Assembly: GCA_946630765.1 (NCBI GenBank)
Contig: CAMOZF010000073.1
Location: 1-7,979 of the forward strand
Source: an uncultured Lachnospiraceae bacterium
Lineage (GTDB): Bacteria; Bacillota_A; Clostridia; Lachnospirales; Lachnospiraceae
DNA length: 7,979 nt
Direction: 5' to 3'
A model generated the notes under the pieces. It saw only the letters and a program-made list of their open reading frames with translations, was not told the origin of the DNA and searched no databases. Shown here one piece after another: positions 1 to 6,047 of the stretch (positions are counted from its first letter, which is position 1; each line of letters opens with the position of its first letter). The position numbers were made by a program, and so were the translations under genes.

Positions 1-515
1 CCCTGACCGCCGGCGGGGATCAGGATGGCCTCCCGGCCGGTGGCTTTCCGCTGCTCCCGCCAGAAGGCGACGGCACGGTCCACACGCCCTTTCAGCAGCG
101 GGGGCAGGGAGCCGTCCGGGCGGAACCAGCAGCCCAGGATGACGATGCAGTCTTTGTCCGCCTCCGGCCTGCGGTGCGCCGCGCGCACGCCGCAGATGAC
201 GGAGCCGGCCAGCATGCATTCAAAATACACAAACACGGTGGCGTACACGTTCTCCGCCGTGCTGGTCAGCCGCCATTCCCACTCGGAGCCTGCAAAGGGG
301 CGCCAGAACAGATACAGGCCCAGCGCCTCCCCGCCAATGAGCAGCAGGGAGATCAGGAGCCCCAGCACATTCTGCAGCTTCAGGCGCGCGTGGCGCAGCA
401 GCACGATGTTGCTGACGCACATGGCCAGCGCGAAAAGAACCACCAGCGGCGCCACAACAAAGATCAGGAGGAATATGATATAGGGAATTCCCAGTGTTTT
501 TCTAGAAAATCTCAT
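1..515 (-). CDS. Chimeric frame: PotB N-terminus joined to YdcF/DUF218-family membrane protein (3' end outside window)
   Basis: The frame starts 9 nt after the potA stop, behind a good GGAGG site, and stays open to the window edge (171 residues seen). Residues 1-28 (MRFSRKTLGIPYIIFLLIFV, then VAPLVVLF) match the cytoplasmic start and first membrane helix of PotB, the polyamine permease expected after potA. From about residue 29 it no longer resembles PotB. Two further hydrophobic segments (about 50-71 and 90-110) lead into residues 122-146, with DCIVILGCWFRPDG and PLLKGRVDRA. This is the core of the YdcF/ElyC/SanA (DUF218) family, membrane-anchored proteins of mostly unknown function, some linked to envelope integrity. 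The YdcF part is far richer in G+C (30 A/T in bases 1-120) and uses CTG for almost every leucine. The switch lies between about 426 and 480. Either two genomes were joined in assembly or a real recombination fused two genes; I favour the former. The PotB call for the first residues rests partly on position. Confidence 0.75.
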   Translation of the reverse strand, partial: MRFSRKTLGIPYIIFLLIFVVAPLVVLFALAMCVSNIVLLRHARLKLQNVLGLLISLLLIGGEALGLYLFWRPFAGSEWEWRLTSTAENVYATVFVYFECMLAGSVICGVRAAHRRPEADKDCIVILGCWFRPDGSLPPLLKGRVDRAVAFWREQRKATGREAILIPAGGQ

Positions 516-524
516 GCTGCCTCC

Positions 525-1970
525 TTACTTTTTCACAGAGAAACGCATCCTGTCCACAGGGATGATCAGACCGACCCGGTCGCCCATGTTCCACAGGTAT
601 TCATCGTCCACGATGAAGTCCTGTCCGAGGTCGGTATTCAGCACGTAGCTGTAGTGGTCGCCCTTGTAGATCAGGTTGCTGATCGTTCCCTCAATCAGTA
701 CCTTTTCATCGTCCACATCGTCGGTCATCTGAATATCCTGCGGCTCGATCGCGGCAAAGATATGAATCTTCTCGGGATCGATCAGCTCGCCGTTCGCATC
801 CAGAAGCTGACTGTCGTCATTTCTTCTGCTGCCCTTGATGATCTGCGTGAGACTCGTATGAAGCTCCTGTCCGTTGAACTCCAGACGGTGATTTCTGTTC
901 ATATCCACCGGGAAGACATTCGTGTGATCCTCGGCGATCATGATGTGGATGCCGTCCGGATCGACATGCATGCCGACAGTGTCGCCGACCTTGGCGGAGC
1001 GGGTGCTCTGGATCACAACCTCATAACGCCCGGACTGCACGGTAATTTCATAGTGAATGCCCTTGAAGATCACGGAAATGACCTTGCCGCGGATCTGGCC
1101 CTCCGAGGGCGCTGTAATCTCGATATCCTCGGGCCGGACGACCGCGGTGATCTGCGTGCCTTCCGGAACGTCATCCACACAGATGAATTCTCCGCCCGCA
1201 AAACGCGCCTGCAGCTTCCCGGTCATGATGCCGTTGAAAATATTGCTCTCGCCGATAAAGTCCGCGACAAAGGCATTCTGCGGCTCATTGTAGATATCCT
1301 CGGGGGTTCCGATCTGCTGGATCTTGCCTTCGGACATGACGACAATCTTGTCGGACATCGTAAGCGCTTCTTCCTGATCGTGCGTTACATAGATGAAGGT
1401 GATGCCCAGCTCGTCATGCATGGCCTTCAGTTCGATCTGCATTTCCTTTCGCATCTTCAGATCGAGCGCCCCCAGCGGCTCGTCAAGAAGCAGGATCTCC
1501 GGCTCATTCACAAGGGCGCGCGCGATCGCGACACGCTGCTGCTGTCCGCCGGAAAGCGTTGTCACAGAGCGCTTCTCGAAGCCCTCCAGATCCACCAGCT
1601 CCAGGACCTTCTTGACCTTTCTTCTGATCTCGTCCTTCGGGGTCTTTTTCTGCTTCAGACCGAAGGCGATGTTGTCATAGATATTCATATGCGGAAACAG
1701 CGCATAACGCTGAAAAACCGTATTGATCGGCCGTTCATTCGGCGGGAGCTTGCTGATGTCCCTGCCGTTCAGAAGGATGTCGCCCTCCGTCGGCATGTCG
1801 AAGCCCGCAATCATCCGAAGCGTTGTCGTTTTTCCGCAGCCTGAAGGGCCAAGGAAGGTTACAAACTCGCCTCTTTTCACTTCGAGATTGAAGTCCGATA
1901 CCGCCTTGAAGCCATCTTCGAAGGTTCTGCCGATGTGCTTGAGTTCAATAATGTTGTCGCTGTTTCCCAT
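525..1970 (-). CDS. potA: Spermidine/putrescine ABC transporter ATP-binding protein PotA, with extended C-terminus
   Basis: This is the cytoplasmic ATPase that powers polyamine import by PotBCD. All nucleotide-binding elements are intact: Walker A GPSGCGKTT (41-49), Q-loop Q87, signature LSGGQQQ (139-145), Walker B ILLLDEP (159-165) with E164, D-loop GALD (167-170) and switch H197. The sequence NTVFQRYALFPHMNIYDNIA around the Q-loop is typical of PotA. At 481 residues it is about 100 longer than E. coli PotA (378). The extra length comes from two similar C-terminal modules, about 275-346 and 405-480, each with a P-[EQ]-D-I start, an I-x-G-x-[VI]-S core, an F/Y-KG-x-H-Y segment and a VGD/MGD motif, so they read as tandem TOBE domains. 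It follows the XRE-cupin regulator by 83 nt without a clear promoter or terminator between, and the potB start follows it at 9 nt, so the genes look co-transcribed. Its own ribosome site (AAGGG) is weak. The polyamine substrate is inferred from family and operon layout. Confidence 0.93.
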   Translation of the reverse strand: MGNSDNIIELKHIGRTFEDGFKAVSDFNLEVKRGEFVTFLGPSGCGKTTTLRMIAGFDMPTEGDILLNGRDISKLPPNERPINTVFQRYALFPHMNIYDNIAFGLKQKKTPKDEIRRKVKKVLELVDLEGFEKRSVTTLSGGQQQRVAIARALVNEPEILLLDEPLGALDLKMRKEMQIELKAMHDELGITFIYVTHDQEEALTMSDKIVVMSEGKIQQIGTPEDIYNEPQNAFVADFIGESNIFNGIMTGKLQARFAGGEFICVDDVPEGTQITAVVRPEDIEITAPSEGQIRGKVISVIFKGIHYEITVQSGRYEVVIQSTRSAKVGDTVGMHVDPDGIHIMIAEDHTNVFPVDMNRNHRLEFNGQELHTSLTQIIKGSRRNDDSQLLDANGELIDPEKIHIFAAIEPQDIQMTDDVDDEKVLIEGTISNLIYKGDHYSYVLNTDLGQDFIVDDEYLWNMGDRVGLIIPVDRMRFSVKK

Positions 1971-2053
1971 GTTCTTACCCTTTTCTCTTTATAGTTTGCG
2001 TCTGATTGTAAAGTTTCGATCCCGGGACCGGCTCCGCCTTCTGCTTCCTTTTG

Positions 2054-2611
2054 TCAGAAGCTCGGCGGTGTGCTGACCCAGAGGATTTTCGCCGGCCGGT
2101 TTGCCGGGTTCTCGATGCGGTGCGGCTTGTCCGCCTCATAATAGAAGCTTTCGCCGGTGCGCACATCAAAACGGTTATCCTCGCGGTACAGGGCGATCCT
2201 GCCGCTTAATACATAGCCGAATTCCTCGCCGTTATGCGGCTCATCCAGGGGGAGCTTTCCGTGCGGCACGATCGTCACGATCACCGGCTCCATCTGGTTG
2301 CTCTGCGCGGAAGGGACGATCCATTCGGTCCGGTTGCCCTCTTCGTCCAGCTTTTCGAAAAAGTCCTTTTCCTTGAAAACGATCTTTTCCTGATCCGCCT
2401 CGTGGAAGAAAATGGAAGGCGTCGTCCCGAGGCACTCGATCAGATCAAAAAGCGTCACCAGAGACGGCGTCACCTGCCCGCGCTCCAGCTGTGAGATAAA
2501 GCCCTTGGTCAGCTCCGCCCGGTCCGCCAGCTCCTGCTGCGTCAGGCCGTTCTGCTTCCGAAGATCCCGGATCTTCCGTCCGATATCGATAATCACTGTT
2601 TCCGCATCCAT
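2054..2611 (-). CDS. XRE-family transcriptional regulator with C-terminal cupin domain, probable polyamine-operon regulator
   Basis: The protein has 185 residues. An N-terminal XRE/Cro helix-turn-helix covers about 12-66, with TQQELADRAELTKGFISQLE (24-43) as the DNA-binding helices. A short linker leads to a cupin-2 sensor domain at about 108-182, with H126, E129/E130 and GYVLSGRIAL in the first motif and GESFYYEADKPHRIEN with H164 in the second. This architecture is that of PuuR/SutR-like regulators, in which the small barrel binds an effector and changes DNA binding. Because the gene lies directly upstream of potA on the same strand, I infer that it senses a polyamine or related metabolite and controls the transport operon together with its own expression. 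An AGGGTAGGGG stretch just before the ATG is a moderate ribosome site. The upstream region carries repeats that may be its operator. The effector cannot be read from the sequence, and a regulator of another amine or amino acid is possible. Confidence 0.88.
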   Translation of the reverse strand: MDAETVIIDIGRKIRDLRKQNGLTQQELADRAELTKGFISQLERGQVTPSLVTLFDLIECLGTTPSIFFHEADQEKIVFKEKDFFEKLDEEGNRTEWIVPSAQSNQMEPVIVTIVPHGKLPLDEPHNGEEFGYVLSGRIALYREDNRFDVRTGESFYYEADKPHRIENPANRPAKILWVSTPPSF

Positions 2612-2639
2612 CGTTTTCCCCTACCCTGTTCAGGTGTCT

Positions 2640-2680
2640 TTTATTCTAAACTAAAAATTCATTTTTACTAAACTTTTGAT
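2640..2680 (-). promoter_or_regulatory. Putative operator/promoter of the regulator-potA operon
   Basis: Read on the minus strand, AGTTTAG occurs twice exactly 22 nt apart (plus-strand positions 2668-2674 and 2646-2652). Between the copies lies a perfect dyad, TAAAAAT-GA-ATTTTTA (2652-2667). Each AGTTTAG copy also contains a short palindrome: TTTA-G-TAAA at 2664-2672 and TTTA-GAA-TAAA at 2640-2650. The downstream copy overlaps TAGAAT, a fair -10 box, with TTTAGT 18 nt upstream as a weak -35. Two sites two helical turns apart over a promoter suit autoregulation by the XRE-cupin protein encoded just downstream. The repeats are seen directly; their role is inferred. Confidence 0.45.
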
Positions 2681-2759
2681 GCCGAATTTATTTTTATCAT
2701 TCTCAAAAAGAAAAGTCAAGCAGATTTTTTATCCGCGCCTGCGAATCGTGACTATGAAT

Positions 2760-2798
2760 AAAAAACACGGGGAAAGCGGGGCTTTCCTCGTGTTTTTT
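2760..2798 (-). terminator. Rho-independent terminator of the aldo/keto reductase gene (possibly bidirectional)
   Basis: Bases 2760-2776 pair with 2782-2798 in a 17-position stem around a five-base loop (2777-2781). The stem has a G-C-rich centre (CACGGGGAAAG with CTTTCCTCGTG) and is bounded by six A on one side and six T on the other. Read on the minus strand it gives a hairpin followed by a U-run, 29 nt after the aldo/keto reductase stop. One position (2770/2788) is a G-U pair on the plus strand and a C-A mismatch on the minus strand. It isolates the reductase from the regulator-potA operon. Confidence 0.9.
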
Positions 2799-2826
2799 AT
2801 GAACTGCTAATACGGTTATTACGATG

Positions 2827-3945
2827 TTATTTTCCTTCCATCCAGCGGCAGCTTTCAAGAAGCTCAATGATCGGCAGATGCTGCGGGCAGACCGACTCGC
2901 ACTGGCCGCAGCCGATGCAGTCGGAGGCTTTCCCCTTGTCCTGCGTCACAATCGTGTACTCGCGGAGCGTCCGGAATTCCGGGCTTCCCTTCTTGCGGTT
3001 TTCAACCGTGAAGATCTCCGGGATCGGAATGCTCATCGGACAGCCCTTCGTGCAGTAATGACACGCGGTACAGGGGATCGACTGGTCGCGGTCAAAGGCT
3101 GCCTGCGCCGCTTTGATCACATCCATTTCATGCGCCGACAGCGGCTGGAAGTTCTTCATATAGCTCAGGTTGTCTTCCATCTGCTGAAGCGTGCTCATGC
3201 CGCTTAATACAACCAGGATGTTCTCCAGGCCTGCGCAGAAACGAACTGCCCAGCTCGAATACGAAAGGCCGTTGTTCTCCTTGTCGAAAATCGCCTTCAC
3301 TTCGTCGATTGGGTCCGCAAGAATGCCGCCCTTGATCGGCTCCATGACCGTCACGGGAATGCCGTGCGCCTTGCAGATCTCCCAGTTTCTACGGGCATTC
3401 ACGCCGGGGTTGTCCCAGTCCGCATAGTTCAGCTGCAGCTGCACGAACTCGACGTCCGGATGCTTCTCAAGAAGCTCCTCAAGAAGCTCAGGATCCGCGT
3501 GGAAGGAGAAGCCGTAATGCCTGATCAGGCCCTCGGCCTTCAGTTCCTTCACATAATCCCAGAGGTGATACTTCTCGTAAAGTTCGACGTTGCTGCGCTG
3601 CAGGGCATGCAGCAGATAGAAATCGAAATACTGCGCCCCGGTTCTTTCGAGACTGATCTTAAACTCCGACTTCGCACTCTCCTCGTCATGCGCGAACATT
3701 GCCGCATTCAGCTTCGTCGCAAGGGTGTAGCTGTCTCTCGGGTAACGCTCGACAAGCGCCTTTCTCGTCGCTTCCTCAGAGCCCTCGTAGACAAAGGCCG
3801 TATCAAAATAGGTGCCGCCGGCTTCGATGAAGCGGTCCACCATCTGGGACACCTGGGGCACGTCGATCGTGCCGTCCGAAAGTCTCGGAAGCCGCATCAG
3901 GCCGAAGCCGAGCTTGAAAATATTCTTGTCCAATAATTCCGCCAT
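2827..3945 (-). CDS. Aldo/keto reductase with C-terminal 2x[4Fe-4S] ferredoxin-type domain
   Basis: A 372-residue cytoplasmic oxidoreductase. The aldo/keto reductase TIM barrel (about 8-270) opens with KLGFGLMRLP and carries the complete catalytic tetrad D48 (in YFDTA), Y53, K78 and H113 (in DFYLLHAL). A ferredoxin-like tail follows, with C292-C295-C298-C302 before proline (CTACHYCTKGCP) and C343-C346-C349-C353 before proline (CIGCGQCESVCP), enough ligands for two 4Fe-4S clusters. This fusion is common in strict anaerobes; the barrel normally uses NAD(P)H on a carbonyl, and the clusters suggest electron exchange with ferredoxin or another redox partner. The substrate is unknown. I start it at 3945, where the ATG sits five bases after a strong GGAGG; an in-frame ATG at 3984 would add 13 residues (MCTCSVLYEREEN) that do not belong to the family and would make the ribosome site coding. 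It has its own promoter candidate and terminator, so it is probably monocistronic. Confidence 0.92.
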   Translation of the reverse strand: MAELLDKNIFKLGFGLMRLPRLSDGTIDVPQVSQMVDRFIEAGGTYFDTAFVYEGSEEATRKALVERYPRDSYTLATKLNAAMFAHDEESAKSEFKISLERTGAQYFDFYLLHALQRSNVELYEKYHLWDYVKELKAEGLIRHYGFSFHADPELLEELLEKHPDVEFVQLQLNYADWDNPGVNARRNWEICKAHGIPVTVMEPIKGGILADPIDEVKAIFDKENNGLSYSSWAVRFCAGLENILVVLSGMSTLQQMEDNLSYMKNFQPLSAHEMDVIKAAQAAFDRDQSIPCTACHYCTKGCPMSIPIPEIFTVENRKKGSPEFRTLREYTIVTQDKGKASDCIGCGQCESVCPQHLPIIELLESCRWMEGK

Positions 3946-3950
3946 GTTTT

Positions 3951-3957
3951 CCTCCCT
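3951..3957 (-). promoter_or_regulatory. Ribosome binding site that fixes the aldo/keto reductase start
   Basis: AGGGAGG on the minus strand, five bases before the ATG at 3945, is a near-ideal Shine-Dalgarno site. It selects this start over the in-frame ATG 39 bases upstream at 3984. Confidence 0.85.
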
Positions 3958-3995
3958 CTCATAAAGTACAGAACACGTACACATTATTTGTAGTC

Positions 3996-4024
3996 AGTAT
4001 AAAGCATCGCGGACAGAAATGCAA
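3996..4024 (-). promoter_or_regulatory. Candidate sigma-70-type promoter of the aldo/keto reductase gene
   Basis: On the minus strand TTGCAT (4019-4024) is followed after exactly 17 bases by TATACT (3996-4001), one mismatch from the consensus -10. A start of transcription near 3989 would give a leader of about 40 nt before the ATG at 3945, containing the strong ribosome site. The -35 match is only partial. Confidence 0.5.
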
Positions 4025-4054
4025 GCGTCTTGCAAAGAAAGCGCGTCATTCCTT

Positions 4055-4309
4055 TCAGGCATTCTGATGATTGACGCCTTCCTGCTGCAGGTTCTGTTCG
4101 GGCGCTTCGGGAAGATTCACATGTCCGTAATCAGAAAGATTCACATAGTCCCGGTCGCCCGGCTGCGTCTCACGGACCTGGTTGAAGCGGTCGGTGAGCA
4201 TTTCCGCACGGGCCTTTGCGACTGCGTCGCCGGAGGCTGCGGCAACGGCAAGCGCATCCGTTCTCTCCCGCAGCGCATCCGCCTTCTCGGGATTTTGAAA
4301 TGAAGCCGT
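4055..4309 (-). other. 84-codon open frame lacking a start codon, in frame after the hydrolase stop (possible gene remnant)
   Basis: The 364-base gap between the hydrolase and the reductase is not empty. Directly after the hydrolase TAA, and in the same frame, 84 codons stay open until TGA at 4055-4057. The translation looks like protein: an Ala/Glu/Arg-rich, probably helical stretch (NPEKADALRERTDALAVAAA), then DRFNQVRETQPGDRDYVNLS and a polar tail ending EGVNHQNA. Codons favour G or C at the third position, as in the neighbouring genes. No ATG, GTG or TTG occurs before codon 37; the ATG at 4201 would give 48 residues, with only a weak ribosome site. I do not recognise the family. It could be the 3' remnant of a lost gene, a former or read-through C-terminal extension of the hydrolase, or a small protein from a rare start. 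The hydrolase already ends at a normal family C-terminus, so the first possibility is slightly preferred. A plus-strand frame over the same bases (4019-4303) looks like its shadow. Confidence 0.4.
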
Positions 4310-5911
4310 TTATCTGAAAAGATGGGTACGAATCTTCAGAAGCGACGGTTCCTTTCCAAAGTGGATATGCTCCTCGTCACCGTTCAGCAGGCGGTGCATC
4401 ACCCACTTGCCGTTTATGAACTCGCCTTCTTCAATCGATAGGAACTCGATGAAGGGATCTTCCGGATTCAAAGACGCAAACTCCGGAAGGCAGCCATAGC
4501 CCAGCAGATAGAATTCATCTTCGGCGGTCTTCGCTGCAAGCAGCGCGCCGGCGCCCGTCATGCTCATCTCACCGAATCCGAAAGCCGCACTGATCGAAAC
4601 ATTTCCGAAAGTCATTGTCCGTTCATTTTCCTTCTCCTCGATCAGCGCATTCAGATCTTCTGTTCCGTAAAGAGAAGTCAGTACCGGCATCAGTCCCTGA
4701 AGAAGCTCGTTCGTCCGTGCGTAAACATCGAAAAGAAGCGGATTTCTGAGCGCGGGATCGCTCGTATCCATGCCGACCATCGCGCCAAGCGAGGTGTCCG
4801 CGAGATTGCCGATGTCTTCAATGCCAAAAGGCGCGAAGCAGAGCGCATGATGATGTCCGATCGCGTACATCAGACGCGAGGTTGCCCTGAACTGCAGCGC
4901 GATTTCCGGAATGAATAAGGGATTGTCCTGCTTCGTATACTTCTCACAGGTATCAATATACTGCGGAATGTAGATATCCGGCGCCAACCAGTCCAGATCG
5001 GGCGCGACAGTCTGATACACTTCCATGACACGGTAGACAGGGCCGCCGGACGGATATTCGCCGGGCTTTCCGCCCTGGACCAGCCAGCAGTTCGCATACA
5101 TCGGAATCGGGTATTCCGCCTTGCCTGCCGCCGCTACCGCCTCGATATGCTTCGCCGTATAATAAGCCATCAGCATTTCGTCTGCCGCATCACCGAAGAC
5201 CTCTGCCCAGGTACCGCTCTGGCACTTCTCAAGCGCTGCCTTTACGTCCTCCACAAGACCGTCTTTTCTTGCAAGAAGACCCTCGATCAGTTCCTTCGGA
5301 ACCTGCGAATTGAAGGCCGCATCCGCGAGATCGCTGTGGTCACGGGATGCGCCGAGAAGACCGGTTTCATTTTCAACCTGGATCAGCACCACGGTGTGAT
5401 CGGTATCCACTTCCCTGAGGTGCGCGCAGAGCTTTGCAAATGCCCGTGCATCCATCCTGGTCGTTTCTTCACAGAACGCCGACAGGGTTGTATAGCGCAT
5501 TTTGAAAAGCTTGAACGGAACTTCATTGTAGGATTTTCCCTTTACAACCTCTGCTCTACGGAAACGGTCGAGATCTGTTTTGACCCAGTCCGGCGCATAG
5601 GAGCAGGCCGCATTCTTCCAGGTGCCGAACCAGAGAATGCCAAACTTCATGCCGTGGGCCTTTGCCTGTTCAATCAGCCCGTCGACAAGTTCAAAATGGA
5701 ACTCGCCCTCCGAAGGCTCCACCTGCTGCCAGGTCACAGGGAAAAGCAGGCTGTTCAGATGCAGCGCCTGCATCTTGTCCCAGATCGGCGCCATGTATTC
5801 GAGTGTGGAAGAACTCGAGTTATGCAGCTCGCCGGACAGAAGGTAGAAGGGCTTGTCATCCACCACAAGGATTTTCTGGCCGTTTTTAATCTCAACTCTT
5901 GGTAAACTCAT
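4310..5911 (-). CDS. Glycoside hydrolase, GH35/GH42-like beta-galactosidase with DUF5597-type C-terminus
   Basis: A 533-residue enzyme without signal peptide or membrane segment, so it should act in the cytoplasm on imported oligosaccharides. The N-terminal two thirds form a clan GH-A TIM barrel: FYLLSGELHNSS (22-33), NSLLFPVTWQQVEPSEGEF (53-71) and a FGILWFGTWKN strand (90-100). The proton donor is most likely E182 in QVENETG (178-184) and the nucleophile E336 in LFIPEIA (332-338); both are in place. From about 385 to the end a beta-rich region with EEGEFINGKWV and RLLNGDE resembles the DUF5597 C-terminal domain found with such enzymes, and its ending (LLKIRTHLFR) is normal for the family. 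Exo-beta-galactosidase activity is the usual assignment, but the sugar cannot be fixed from sequence. The ATG follows a clear GGAGG (5920-5924) at 8 nt. No sugar transporter or regulator is adjacent here, and no terminator hairpin follows the stop. Confidence 0.85.
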   Translation of the reverse strand: MSLPRVEIKNGQKILVVDDKPFYLLSGELHNSSSSTLEYMAPIWDKMQALHLNSLLFPVTWQQVEPSEGEFHFELVDGLIEQAKAHGMKFGILWFGTWKNAACSYAPDWVKTDLDRFRRAEVVKGKSYNEVPFKLFKMRYTTLSAFCEETTRMDARAFAKLCAHLREVDTDHTVVLIQVENETGLLGASRDHSDLADAAFNSQVPKELIEGLLARKDGLVEDVKAALEKCQSGTWAEVFGDAADEMLMAYYTAKHIEAVAAAGKAEYPIPMYANCWLVQGGKPGEYPSGGPVYRVMEVYQTVAPDLDWLAPDIYIPQYIDTCEKYTKQDNPLFIPEIALQFRATSRLMYAIGHHHALCFAPFGIEDIGNLADTSLGAMVGMDTSDPALRNPLLFDVYARTNELLQGLMPVLTSLYGTEDLNALIEEKENERTMTFGNVSISAAFGFGEMSMTGAGALLAAKTAEDEFYLLGYGCLPEFASLNPEDPFIEFLSIEEGEFINGKWVMHRLLNGDEEHIHFGKEPSLLKIRTHLFR

Positions 5912-5935
5912 TCGTAAAACCTCCGTTATTCAACA

Positions 5936-5948
5936 ATTATAAAGTATA
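5936..5948 (-). promoter_or_regulatory. Candidate -10 region of the glycoside hydrolase gene
   Basis: Two -10-like boxes lie close upstream of the hydrolase: a perfect TATAAT (5936-5941) and TATACT (5943-5948), in an otherwise AT-rich stretch. Neither has a convincing -35 box at 16-18 bases, so an activator-dependent or different promoter is possible. The rest of the 136-base gap to the upstream gene shows no clear terminator or RNA. Confidence 0.3.
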
Positions 5949-6047
5949 TTTGCTGCTTCTTTTGCCGCAGTCTTTCAGTTATCTATAATAATATCAGAAT
6001 CTGCCTGAAAACACAAGAAAAACCACGTTGAGGACCCGTTTTCCCGA

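Noticed and set aside
220..420. Minus-strand 66-codon frame near the left edge
   Set aside because: It overlaps, in another phase, the longer frame 515-1 that has a ribosome site, operon position and recognisable PotB and YdcF motifs.
174..1844. Long plus-strand open frame (556 codons) opposite potA
   Set aside because: It lies antisense to a potA gene with every ABC motif intact; its translation is rich in His/Asp/Arg with no recognisable domain, as expected of a mirror frame of G+C-rich coding DNA.
1971..2053. Possible internal promoter between the regulator and potA (TTTACA ... TATAAA)
   Set aside because: The boxes are only 13 bases apart, too close for a sigma-70-type promoter; co-transcription is simpler.
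3364..3936. Plus-strand 190-codon frame opposite the aldo/keto reductase
   Set aside because: Antisense to a reductase with complete catalytic and cluster-binding residues; no ribosome site or family resemblance of its own.
3946..3984. Upstream in-frame ATG (3984) for the aldo/keto reductase
   Set aside because: The added 13 residues are not family-like and would span the strong ribosome site that serves the ATG at 3945.
4235..4290. Short direct repeat CGGATGCGCT within the startless frame
   Set aside because: Two ten-base copies encode the related residues ADAL/TDAL in one helical stretch; repetition of similar codons explains them and there are no further copies.
5147..5905. Plus-strand 252-codon frame opposite the glycoside hydrolase
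   Set aside because: Mirror frame of a clear hydrolase gene; cysteine- and arginine-rich translation without domain character.
6000..6047. Possible terminator after the UvrA-family gene (GAAAAC ... GTTTTTC)
   Set aside because: The arms pair over only about five or six mostly A-T positions around a large loop; too weak to call.
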